Shown here: piece after piece, positions 1 through 6,661 of the stretch
Layout: each line of letters starts with the position of its first letter
Position numbering within the stretch: position 1 is the stretch's first letter
Assembly: GCA_947175375.1 (NCBI GenBank)
Contig: CAMWMT010000014.1
Coordinates: 1-16,869, forward strand
Direction: 5' to 3'
Source of the DNA: an uncultured Clostridiaceae bacterium
GTDB taxonomy: Bacteria; Bacillota; Clostridia; Lachnospirales; Lachnospiraceae
Length of the DNA stretch: 16,869 nt
Notes under the pieces: model-generated
Told to the model about the DNA's origin: nothing
The model's database searches: none
Seen by the model: only the letters and a program-made list of their open reading frames with translations
Position numbers and translations under genes: made by a program

Positions 1-15
1 TGTGGGCAAGGGCCT

Positions 16-194
16 CCGCTACGGGGGAGGGGATGACCTCACGAACCCGGGGCAACGCCTGGTCGAGCTAATCGCTAACTTCGACTAAGGCGCTCAGGAG
101 AGCCTTCGCGCCTAGTCTCCATAAGCGATGGATCTCGCCCAGGCTAAAAACGCCCCTCATAGGGCTCGTGAGGACATCCCCTCCCCCGCAGCGG
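16..194 (-). ncRNA. structured noncoding RNA, copy A (raiA-motif-like)
   Basis: Read on the minus strand, the two ends form a very long closing helix: positions 16-47 pair with about 162-194, with only a G-U and small interruptions. Inside is a core that matches the plus-strand RNA at 375-557 block by block (TTTTAGC, GGAGACT, AGGCGCGA, CTTAGTCGAAGTTAGC, GCGTTGCCC), although the outer helices of the two copies are unrelated in sequence. The core holds a hairpin with a tandem G-A/G-A pair. A small GGAC-CGGA-GTCC hairpin lies just 5' (about 197-208). Size and Clostridia context fit the raiA-motif RNA class, whose disruption affects sporulation in Clostridium. The class name is recalled, not searched; 6S RNA is a less likely alternative. 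There is no open frame of note. Confidence 0.6.
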
Positions 195-374
195 CTGGAC
201 TCCGGTCCAATATACATATGACACAGAGATTTGTATGACATTTGTTATAATTGAGAGTATATTCATTTGCCTTTTTGTGGCACGCTGTGCAATGATCAAT
301 TGTTATAGATAAAAGCAAAGTTTTGCCATATATTATCATATCTCATTGTATATGGTATATTTTGCGGATGTACA
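195..374. promoter_or_regulatory. divergent promoter region between the two RNAs
   Basis: This AT-rich spacer separates the 5' ends of the two divergent RNAs, so both promoters must lie here or further out. Toward the plus RNA there is TATATT at 356-361 with a weak TTATCA 17 bases upstream (333-338), which would start transcription close to the 5' end of the closing helix. Toward the minus RNA there is TATATT (plus-strand aatata, 209-214) with only a poor -35. Both assignments are pattern-based; an alternative sigma factor could be used. Confidence 0.35.
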
Positions 375-557
375 GCTATAGGGAGGGAGAGCAGGACTCC
401 AACGGGCCTTGGAAGGGCGCTTTTAGCAGTGATGAAATCCACTGCTTACGGAGACTTAGGCGCGAGGGCTTTCCCGAGCGTCTTAGTCGAAGTTAGCAGT
501 TAGTTCAGCACTGCGTTGCCCGCGGTTTGTTGGAGACCTGCTCTCCCTCCCCATAGC
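375..557 (+). ncRNA. structured noncoding RNA, copy B (raiA-motif-like)
   Basis: The ends pair over more than 25 bases: gctat (375-379) with atagc (553-557), then 381-402 with about 529-551 (GGGAGGGAGAGCAGG against CCTGCTCTCCCTCCC, one A-A mismatch). The core hairpin at 453-488 reads GACT, AGGCGC, GA, GGG, loop CTTT, CCC, GA, GCGTCT, AGTC. In copy A the same helices are kept by compensating changes (AGG/CCT instead of GGG/CCC, GGCGC/GCGCC instead of AGGCGC/GCGTCT), which is good evidence for a selected RNA structure. spoIID starts 70 bases downstream and no terminator separates them, so the RNA may be processed from, or read through into, the sporulation transcript. The raiA-motif identity is from memory. 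Confidence 0.65.
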
Positions 558-583
558 GTCACCATTGCGACTCAAAATATCCG

Positions 584-591
584 TATACAAT
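584..591 (+). promoter_or_regulatory. possible sigma-E -10 element before spoIID
   Basis: TATACAAT differs at one base from the CATACAAT-type -10 of the mother-cell factor sigma-E, which controls spoIID in Bacillus and Clostridia. It lies 36 bases before the spoIID start codon. No convincing sigma-E -35 is seen 14-15 bases upstream. Confidence 0.3.
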
Positions 592-627
592 CCCCCTTCC
601 ATTCATAGACTTGTAAGAGGGCCTTGT

Positions 628-1437
628 ATGAAGAGATTATTGACGAATATGATGGCAATAGGATTTCTTGTTCTGTTTCTTCCATATACAATGACACTTC
701 TGATCAACGGAAGGCAGGGAATCCACAGAGAAGAGGCGCTTCCGGATCTGGAATATGAAGTATTGTCCTGTATGATGCAGGAGGATCATTCCTGGATGGC
801 GGATGGAACTCTGGATCTGATGGCGGTTCTGTATCGGACGGAGTGTGTGAGAAAGGATCAGGAGACGGGCAGCAGAGAATCAGGTCCGGAGATCTATGAC
901 GGCAATTACAGCCGTATGTATGATGCAGTCGTGAGGACACAGGGACAGGTTGTTACGATTGGAGGAGAATACAGAGAGCTTCCGTATCATGCAGTCAGTG
1001 CAGGCAGGACCAGAGAAGGAATATTGCTGGGAGAAGAGTATACTTATGTGTTGGCGGTGGATTGTCCAGAGGATAAGGAATCAGGAGAATATCTGAAGAG
1101 ATATCAAATTCCTGAGGAAGTATTTGCGGGGGCTCTGGGACAGGATCTCTCTATTGGGAATACAGAATTTCAGAGAGATTCTTCAGACTATGTATCCCGT
1201 GTCCTGTCTCAGGAGGAAGAATGGCAGGGGGAGGCATTCCGGTCCTTGCTTCATCTGCCGTCCAGTTGTTTTTATATGGAAGAGTCTGGGGAAGAGATTA
1301 TTGTCACTGTAAAAGGAAAGGGACATGGTTTTGGCATCAGTCTGTATACAGCGGACCGTATGGCGCAAAGCGGCGCCGGCGTGGAAGAAATAATTCAGAA
1401 ATTCTATCAGGATGCAGCATGTATAACGTTACCCTGA
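628..1437 (+). CDS. spoIID: stage II sporulation protein D (peptidoglycan lytic transglycosylase)
   Basis: SpoIID is a membrane-anchored lytic transglycosylase that works with SpoIIM and SpoIIP to remodel septal peptidoglycan so that the mother cell membrane can engulf the forespore. The ATG at 628 gives 269 residues beginning MKRLLTN with one membrane anchor at about 8-26. A TTG at 565 would add 21 residues with no ribosome site and would put the anchor too far in. Aligning back from the YRT motif (family ART) places Glu52 at the catalytic glutamate. The family motifs YHAVSAGRT (about 120-128) and GKGHGFGIS (about 249-257) are present. Length is a little short for the family, and the segment around the catalytic Glu is divergent (QEDHSW rather than AEMPAS). 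It is followed after 31 bases by spoIIQ. Confidence 0.9.
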   Translation: MKRLLTNMMAIGFLVLFLPYTMTLLINGRQGIHREEALPDLEYEVLSCMMQEDHSWMADGTLDLMAVLYRTECVRKDQETGSRESGPEIYDGNYSRMYDAVVRTQGQVVTIGGEYRELPYHAVSAGRTREGILLGEEYTYVLAVDCPEDKESGEYLKRYQIPEEVFAGALGQDLSIGNTEFQRDSSDYVSRVLSQEEEWQGEAFRSLLHLPSSCFYMEESGEEIIVTVKGKGHGFGISLYTADRMAQSGAGVEEIIQKFYQDAACITLP

Positions 1438-1468
1438 TCTGGTAAAAATATGGAGCAGAGGTGATGTT

Positions 1469-2293
1469 ATGCATAAGAATCAAAAAGGATTTTTGATTGC
1501 ACTGTGCCTCTGCATGCTATCTCTATCCGGAATATTTGGAGTCTACCAGTATCGCAAGGGTCTTTCTTCGGAACCACAGAAGGAAATTCCGAAACAGAGC
1601 GCCCAGGTGGAAGAACCGAAAGAAACGGAGAAGGAAGCGGCAAATTCAAGAGGCGCGGTCGCGCAGGCAGATACAAAGGAGAAAGAAGCAGAACAGGCAA
1701 AAATTGATACCGAAGAAGATATCTACGACATAGGAGAAGCAGAACTGGCGAAAGCAGAGACAGAGACTCAGGAGGAGATACCTGAGGAAGAAGAATCTGT
1801 CGGGGAAGAAGAAAATGAAGAGACAGAAGAGGAAGAAGTAGAAGAGACGGGAGGACAGGTTCAGTCAGACCGGCTGTCGTTTTCTGAAAGCAGTAAGCTT
1901 CTATGGCCGGTCAATGGTGATGTAATTCTGAATTACAGTATGGATAAAAGCATCTATTTTTCCACACTGAATCAGTACAAGTATCATCCGGCAATCGTAA
2001 TCAGCGCTCCGGTAGGAAGCGAAGTGCAGTGTGCTGCCAGAGGAAAAGTGAGTGAGATCTCTGTAGATGAAGAGACCGGAACCACATTGTATATGGAACT
2101 GGGAGATGGGTATGAAGCCGTCTATGGACAGTTAAAGGAAGTAGCAGTGGAAGAAGGAGATATTGTAGAGCCAGGCAGGCTTCTGGGATATGTCAGTGAG
2201 CCTACCAAATATTATACTCTGGAAGGAAGCAACCTGTATTTCCAGCTGCTTAAGAAAAATGAACCAGTGAATCCGATGGGATTTATTGAATAA
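1469..2293 (+). CDS. spoIIQ: SpoIIQ-like degenerate M23/LytM-domain protein
   Basis: SpoIIQ sits in the forespore membrane and binds SpoIIIAH from the mother cell to form the channel that links the two cells. The 274-residue protein has one N-terminal membrane helix (about 8-26), a very acidic low-complexity linker (about 38-130, runs of Glu) and a LytM-fold domain from LWPVNGDV (145) to the end. His173 matches the first metal-ligand His of M23 peptidases, but the following Asp is Val177 and the HxH motif is NLYF (Asn255, Tyr257), so zinc peptidase activity is probably lost. B. subtilis SpoIIQ is also inactive. The start is preceded by AGAGGTG (1457-1463). The pairing with spoIID is typical of Clostridia; spoIIID, which often follows, is not here. 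Confidence 0.85.
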   Translation: MHKNQKGFLIALCLCMLSLSGIFGVYQYRKGLSSEPQKEIPKQSAQVEEPKETEKEAANSRGAVAQADTKEKEAEQAKIDTEEDIYDIGEAELAKAETETQEEIPEEEESVGEEENEETEEEEVEETGGQVQSDRLSFSESSKLLWPVNGDVILNYSMDKSIYFSTLNQYKYHPAIVISAPVGSEVQCAARGKVSEISVDEETGTTLYMELGDGYEAVYGQLKEVAVEEGDIVEPGRLLGYVSEPTKYYTLEGSNLYFQLLKKNEPVNPMGFIE

Positions 2294-2299
2294 AAATAA

Positions 2300-2330
2300 G
2301 GGGCTGCATCTTGTGGCAGCCCCTGTTTTT
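2300..2330. terminator. bidirectional terminator between spoIIQ and the haemolysin III gene
   Basis: Perfect 8-bp stem GGGGCTGC (2300-2307) and GCAGCCCC (2316-2323), followed by TGTTTTT. An A-rich run on the left gives a T-run for the opposite strand. The two genes converge here. Confidence 0.9.
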
Positions 2331-2338
2331 AGATATTT

Positions 2339-2992
2339 CTACATACATGCGATATAGAACATGACAACGAAGTGGCAGAGGCTTCCTCCCATGACGAACA
2401 GATGAAAGATCTCATGAGAACCAAAATACTGATGTCTGGCGTTGAAAAACGGAAGTTTCAGTGCGTAGATGATACCGCCGATAGTGTAGATAATGCCTCC
2501 GGCTGCGAGCCACAGAAAAGCAGTAGTCGGAAGAGAGGATACCAGCGGCACCATGGCCAGGACACAAAGCCATCCCATGGAGATGTAGATCAGAGAGGAA
2601 AACCATTTGGGACAGGTGATCCAGAAGGCTTTGATCAGAATACCTGTAACAGCGGTTCCCCATACCAATGCCAAAAGGGGGTACCCGACAGTGTCCCGAA
2701 GAGGAATCATGCAGACCGGTGTGTAGCTTCCGGCAATCAGGATGAAGATCATCATATGGTCGATCTTTCTTAAGAGCCGGTTGATCTTTTCTGATATGTT
2801 CAGCGTATGGTAGATGGTGCTTGCTCCATAGAGCAGGATCATGCTCAGTGAAAATATGGCAAGCGCAGGAACGGAGTGCCGCCCGTTGTGCAGGGCAGCA
2901 AGCAAAAGAAGTGGAGTGGATGCAGCAGCAGCCAGTATCATGCCGATAAAATGGGTGATCGCGCTGCCCGGGTCTTTGATGGATAATGTCAT
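2339..2992 (-). CDS. haemolysin III / PAQR family membrane protein
   Basis: A seven-helix integral membrane protein of the haemolysin III (YqfA/YplQ, PAQR/CREST) family. Family members carry a putative metal-dependent hydrolase site, and their bacterial role is not settled. The sequence shows about seven hydrophobic segments and the family's conserved residues: Ser...YH in STIYHT, Asp-His in KIDHMMIF, and the C-terminal HEIFHLFVMGGSLCH with its paired histidines. The chosen start is the ATG at 2992, because AGGAGG (about 3000-3006, read on the minus strand) lies 7 bases before it; the ATGs at 2998 and 3013 are too close to, or upstream of, that site. The gene converges on spoIIQ, shares its terminator and looks monocistronic. 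Confidence 0.85.
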   Translation of the reverse strand: MTLSIKDPGSAITHFIGMILAAAASTPLLLLAALHNGRHSVPALAIFSLSMILLYGASTIYHTLNISEKINRLLRKIDHMMIFILIAGSYTPVCMIPLRDTVGYPLLALVWGTAVTGILIKAFWITCPKWFSSLIYISMGWLCVLAMVPLVSSLPTTAFLWLAAGGIIYTIGGIIYALKLPFFNARHQYFGSHEIFHLFVMGGSLCHFVVMFYIACM

Positions 2993-3128
2993 AGTCATAC
3001 CTCCTGAAATCATGTGGAAAATATTTAAACCATAATAAGTAGTATTAAAAACTATATATTGAATTATTCATATTATAACATATCATTCGGTAAATGCAAG
3101 TGTTTTATAGAGAGGATCAGGAACATAA

Positions 3129-4745
3129 ATGGAAAATTTAAAATTTGAGGAATTGAATATATGTCCGGAGATCATCCGGGCAGTGGAAGATATGGGGTTT
3201 GAGGAACTGACACCGATACAGGCACTGTCGATCACACTCATGATGTCTGGAGCAGACCTGATCGGACATGCACAGACAGGAACCGTTATAACGGCAGCTT
3301 TTGGAATTCCACTCCTGCAGAAGACTGACCCGGAAAACAGAAGGCTGCAAGCCCTAATTTTGTGTCCCACCAGGGAGCTGGCGATCCAAGTGGCGGAGGA
3401 GCTGCGTAATTTGGCAAAATATATGCGTGGGATTAAGGTTCTGCCAATCTATGGAGGACAGGATATCAGCAGGCAGATTCGTTCTCTGAAAGGAGGGGTG
3501 CAGATTATCATCGGGACACCGGGAAGAGTGATGGACCACATGCGCAGGCATACGATCCGCCTAAACGACCTGAAGGTCGTGGTGCTAGATGAAGCAGATG
3601 AGATGCTGAATATGGGGTTTCGGGAGGATATAGAGACGATTCTTAGGGATACGCCTGAGGATCGTCAGACCGTGTTGTTTTCAGCGACTATGCCGCAGGC
3701 GATCCTGGATATTACAGACACTTATCAAAAGAATAGTGTCCGTGTAAAGGTGGTCAAAAAGGAACTGACGGTACCAAATATTGAACAATATTATTATGAA
3801 GTGCGTCCAAAGAATAAAGAGGAGGTACTTTGCAGGCTTCTGGATCTGTATGCGCCGAAGCTTAGCCTGATCTTCTGTAATACAAAGAAGAAGGTGGATG
3901 AACTGGTGCTGGAGCTTCAGAACAGGGGATATTTTGCAGAAGGGCTTCATGGAGATCTGAAACAGATGCAGAGAGACCGGGTCATGCAGGGATTCCGGGA
4001 TGGAAATACGGATATTCTGGTGGCAACCGATGTGGCAGCACGGGGAATTGACGTGGATGATGTGGAAGCGGTATTCAATTATGATCTTCCGCAGGATGAT
4101 GAATATTATGTACACCGGATCGGACGAACCGGACGTGCGGGAAAGACCGGAAAATCTTTTACATTTATTGTTGGAAGAGAAGTGTACAAATTAAAGGACA
4201 TCGAGCGTTACTGCAAGACGAGGATTAAGGCACAGCCCATTCCATCGCTGGATGATGTGGCGAACATGAGGGTGGAGCATGTATTTGCGCGCCTGGAAAG
4301 GACGATGAAGGAAGAAGACCTGTCTTCCAGTATTCGTGCCATTGAAACATATCTCAATCAGAACGATTGTACAGCGATGGACCTGGCGGCTGCATTTCTG
4401 AAAGCCGAGCTGGGAGATTCTCTGGAGGAACAGAAAGATGATCTTGTGTCAGATCAATATGTATGGGAATCCACACGACGGGAAAAAGGAAAAAAGGACA
4501 AGTCCAAGATGGTGCGGTTGTTCCTGAATGTGGGGAAGAAGCAGAAGGTAAAACCGGGAGATATCCTGGGAGCGATCGCGGGGGAATCCGGAATGCCGGG
4601 GAAATATGCTGGTTCTATTGATATGTATGACCGGTATACATTTATCGATGTACCTCATAAATATTATAAACAGGTTCTGAAATCCATGAAAAACAAGAAG
4701 ATCAAAGGAAACCGTATCTATATGGAAAAGGCGGAGACCAGATGA
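3129..4745 (+). CDS. DEAD-box RNA helicase (CsdA/DeaD-like) with altered Walker A
   Basis: DEAD-box helicases unwind short RNA duplexes in ribosome assembly, RNA decay and cold adaptation. In order, the 538-residue protein has a Q motif (GFEELTPIQ, 23-31), PTRELA, GTPGR, DEAD (154-157), SAT (about 185), the second RecA domain with ARGIDV and HRIGRTGR (from about 329), and a DbpA-type RNA-binding domain at about 458-535. Motif I, normally AxTGxGKT, reads A48-Q-T-G-T-V-I-T55: Gly53 is Val and the ATP-binding Lys54 is Ile. All other motifs are intact, and nothing else suggests decay. As read, the protein should be badly impaired in ATP hydrolysis; natural variant, recent mutation or sequence error cannot be separated here. 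The ribosome site CAGGA ends 6 bases before the ATG. Confidence 0.9.
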   Translation: MENLKFEELNICPEIIRAVEDMGFEELTPIQALSITLMMSGADLIGHAQTGTVITAAFGIPLLQKTDPENRRLQALILCPTRELAIQVAEELRNLAKYMRGIKVLPIYGGQDISRQIRSLKGGVQIIIGTPGRVMDHMRRHTIRLNDLKVVVLDEADEMLNMGFREDIETILRDTPEDRQTVLFSATMPQAILDITDTYQKNSVRVKVVKKELTVPNIEQYYYEVRPKNKEEVLCRLLDLYAPKLSLIFCNTKKKVDELVLELQNRGYFAEGLHGDLKQMQRDRVMQGFRDGNTDILVATDVAARGIDVDDVEAVFNYDLPQDDEYYVHRIGRTGRAGKTGKSFTFIVGREVYKLKDIERYCKTRIKAQPIPSLDDVANMRVEHVFARLERTMKEEDLSSSIRAIETYLNQNDCTAMDLAAAFLKAELGDSLEEQKDDLVSDQYVWESTRREKGKKDKSKMVRLFLNVGKKQKVKPGDILGAIAGESGMPGKYAGSIDMYDRYTFIDVPHKYYKQVLKSMKNKKIKGNRIYMEKAETR

Positions 4746-4777
4746 TCAGAAGAGGGAGGATTCTTCCTCTGTACATT

Positions 4778-4804
4778 AAAAAGGCGGTCCTTTTGTGGAC
4801 CGCC
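4778..4804 (-). terminator. terminator of the NlpC/P60 gene
   Basis: 8-bp perfect stem GGCGGTCC (4783-4790) / GGACCGCC (4797-4804). On the minus strand it is followed by TTTTT (4778-4782), which makes it a good terminator for the leftward gene. For the rightward helicase gene the downstream sequence is only CTTCGTT, so it is weaker in that direction. Confidence 0.85.
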
Positions 4805-4824
4805 CTTCGTTATGTACTTTTGTT

Positions 4825-5916
4825 TTAGAAGATTCTGCGTACTGCAAGTACGTCCTTGTAATTGGCCGGTGAGGTATACTTGATACCGGTCGCTGCCGTG
4901 CTGGCATGAACAATCGTGTTATTTCCAACATAGATCGCTACATGACCGCTGTAGCAGATGATATCGCCCGGCTGAGCGTCTGCAAGGCTGACGCCGTAAC
5001 CTGCGCTACGAAGAGCGCTGGAGCTGTGCGGAAGTCCTACACCGAAGTTCGCATACACACTCATGACGAAACCGGAACAGTCTGCGCCGTTAGTCAGGCT
5101 GGTTCCGCCGTATACATACGGGTTGCCGACAAACTGGGATGCAAAGCTTGCAACTGCATTACCGGAAGCACTTCCTCCGCCGTTTCCAAGAGCGGGAGTC
5201 GATTTGGAACCGGACTGGCTCTTTACTTTGGATTCTGCAGCTCTCTGAGCGGCCTGTCTTGCTTCCTCTTCCTTTGCCAGACGTGCTCTTTCTTCTTCTC
5301 TGGATTCTGCATATACATAATCAGTTCTTAAATCGACATAATCCTTGGAGACCCATCCGTCACCTTCTTCGATGGAGACTTTTACAAAATCTTCTGTCTC
5401 ATCCGTAACGATCAGTTCCTCCGCCATGGGGATCAGTCCAAGAATGGAAGAATCCGTTGTTGCTTCCTGGCGGACTCTTAAAGTCTCTGTGGTGACGACG
5501 GCTACTCTGGTGCCTGCTTCTTCTGCAAGTGACTCGGCATCAATACCAATCGCAACATAATCATTTTTCACATATCCATGAACATTGCCGGAGTTGATCA
5601 GATACCAGCCATTCTCTTCTTCCTCTACGGTTCCGACAGACTTATTGAACAGCTTTCCGAGTACCTCACCATCCTCACTGGGTTCGCTGCGGACGTTTAC
5701 ATAATCATTGACCTTGGCAATACAGAAACCAGTGTAATTATCCTTTACGACCTCATCGAGCACTTCTGCAAGCTCATTGTCCGATGTAGTTGCTTCATCT
5801 AAAGAAGTAGTGATACCGCCTGACAGAGCCAGCGAGATCTGCGCTGCATCTGCATTCATGGGCTGAACAATGAAAAGTCCGGCAGCAAGGCATACTAAAA
5901 AGCTTTTACGTATCAT
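4825..5916 (-). CDS. secreted SH3-domain NlpC/P60 peptidoglycan hydrolase
   Basis: An exported cell-wall enzyme, probably a gamma-D-glutamyl-diamino acid endopeptidase cutting peptide stems. The 363-residue product has a signal peptide (MIRKSFLVCLAAG..., cleavage near ADAAQ, about 25), two bacterial SH3 domains (about 61-121 and 137-194; signatures VNVRSEPS and LRVRQEAT, ends GYVKNDYV and GWVSKDYV), a charged coiled linker (about 205-232), a Gly/Ser-rich spacer and a C-terminal NlpC/P60 domain (about 256-363). The catalytic triad is visible: Cys280 in ADCSGF, His325 in SGHVAIYVG and His337 in IVHAS. The start is the ATG at 5916, with GGAGGT 10 bases upstream; the TTG at 5934 overlaps the ribosome site. 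The gene stands alone, diverging from perR. Confidence 0.92.
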   Translation of the reverse strand: MIRKSFLVCLAAGLFIVQPMNADAAQISLALSGGITTSLDEATTSDNELAEVLDEVVKDNYTGFCIAKVNDYVNVRSEPSEDGEVLGKLFNKSVGTVEEEENGWYLINSGNVHGYVKNDYVAIGIDAESLAEEAGTRVAVVTTETLRVRQEATTDSSILGLIPMAEELIVTDETEDFVKVSIEEGDGWVSKDYVDLRTDYVYAESREEERARLAKEEEARQAAQRAAESKVKSQSGSKSTPALGNGGGSASGNAVASFASQFVGNPYVYGGTSLTNGADCSGFVMSVYANFGVGLPHSSSALRSAGYGVSLADAQPGDIICYSGHVAIYVGNNTIVHASTAATGIKYTSPANYKDVLAVRRIF

Positions 5917-6096
5917 ATGTACGGATACCTCCAAATATATTTTACAAAATTATATTAAATATTACAAAACTATTACAAATTACATTGCAATTATAACAAC
6001 CCGGTACGGCTTTGTCAACAGGAGAAGACTGGTTTTTAAAGGAAAACTGAAGAAATCTTAAGAAATTCTATGATTTTTTTACGTATAAAACGAAGC

Positions 6097-6139
6097 TTGA
6101 CAAAAAAAAGTGGGAAGTTTAAAATAATAACGATTATTA
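6097..6139 (+). promoter_or_regulatory. perR promoter with overlapping Per-box-like operator
   Basis: TTGACA (6097-6102), a 17-base spacer and TAAAAT (6120-6125) make a near-consensus vegetative promoter. TAATAACGATTATTA (6125-6139) overlaps the last base of the -10. It is a 7-1-7 inverted repeat matched at 6 of 7 positions, the same architecture as the B. subtilis Per box (TTATAATNATTATAA). The position implies that the repressor controls its own gene. Confidence 0.65.
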
Positions 6140-6168
6140 CTATTATGATGGGAAAGGGGGATACGAAA

Positions 6169-6564
6169 TTGGCATCATTGAAATACAGCAGGCAGAGAGA
6201 AAGCATTAAAAGGTATCTGTGTGAGAGAGAAGACCATCCGACTGCTGATATGATCTATACCAGTATTCGCAGGGAATTCCCCAATATCAGTCTGGGTACG
6301 GTGTATCGGAATCTTTCCTTATTAACAGAGCTCGGAGAGATACGGAAGATCCAGGCGGATGGTCCAGATCGTTTTGATGCAAAGACAGAGCCTCATAGTC
6401 ATTTTATATGCAGAAAGTGCGGCTGTGTGCTGGATGTGATGATTCCGATCGAGAATCCGGTTCCCAGAGTCGATCATCTGTGGGAATACGGCGATGTGGA
6501 AGAATGCCGGTTTGAATTTCGCGGAGTCTGCAGGGCATGCAGAAAAAATGAAAGACAGGCTTGA
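6169..6564 (+). CDS. perR: PerR-type Fur family peroxide-sensing repressor
   Basis: A metal-dependent repressor of the Fur family that senses H2O2 by metal-catalysed histidine oxidation and represses peroxide-defence genes. The start is taken as TTG at 6169, because AAAGGGGG (6153-6160) lies 8 bases upstream; the ATGs at 6145 and 6148 have no ribosome site. This gives 131 residues. The N-terminal winged helix includes SLGTVYRNLSLL. The regulatory metal ligands keep B. subtilis PerR spacing: His23, Asp70, His76, His78 and Asp89. Asp rather than Glu at the last site points to PerR over Fur. The structural zinc site is Cys81/84 and Cys121/124 (CRKC, CRAC). The rubrerythrin promoter overlaps its stop codon. 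Confidence 0.85.
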   Translation: MASLKYSRQRESIKRYLCEREDHPTADMIYTSIRREFPNISLGTVYRNLSLLTELGEIRKIQADGPDRFDAKTEPHSHFICRKCGCVLDVMIPIENPVPRVDHLWEYGDVEECRFEFRGVCRACRKNERQA

Positions 6565-6589
6565 CAGAAATTGGTATGTTTACTATAAT
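6561..6589 (+). promoter_or_regulatory. consensus sigma-A promoter of the rubrerythrin gene
   Basis: TTGACA (6561-6566), exactly 17 bases, then TATAAT (6584-6589): a perfect vegetative consensus promoter. The -35 overlaps the perR stop codon. It fits high-level expression of rubrerythrin, limited by a repressor. Confidence 0.9.
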
Positions 6590-6590
6590 A

Positions 6591-6622
6591 ATCAATAACA
6601 GGAATTATTACTGTTATTGATG
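6591..6622 (+). promoter_or_regulatory. inverted-repeat operator downstream of the rubrerythrin promoter
   Basis: ATCAATAACAG (6591-6601) and CTGTTATTGAT (6611-6621) form a perfect 11-bp inverted repeat with a 9-base centre, immediately after the -10. The segment 6604-6622 (ATTATTACTGTTATTGATG) nearly repeats 6133-6150 before perR (ATTATTACTATTATGATG). A shared PerR operator is the simplest reading; a 5' UTR hairpin is the alternative. Confidence 0.55.
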
Positions 6623-6661
6623 ATATTAAAATTTTATGATTAAGAAAAGGAGAAAAAGACA

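Noticed and set aside
157..339. Short open frame on the minus strand between the two RNAs.
   Set aside because: It overlaps the RNA closing helix and the promoter region, has no ribosome site and no recognisable protein features.
375..557. 6S RNA (ssrS) as identity of the two RNAs.
   Set aside because: A long closing helix fits, but the dense conserved core with several short blocks is unlike the open central bubble of 6S RNA; raiA-motif is a better, though unverified, fit.
3083..4658. Several minus-strand frames inside the helicase gene.
   Set aside because: They are shadows of the helicase frame, with no ribosome sites and implausible composition.
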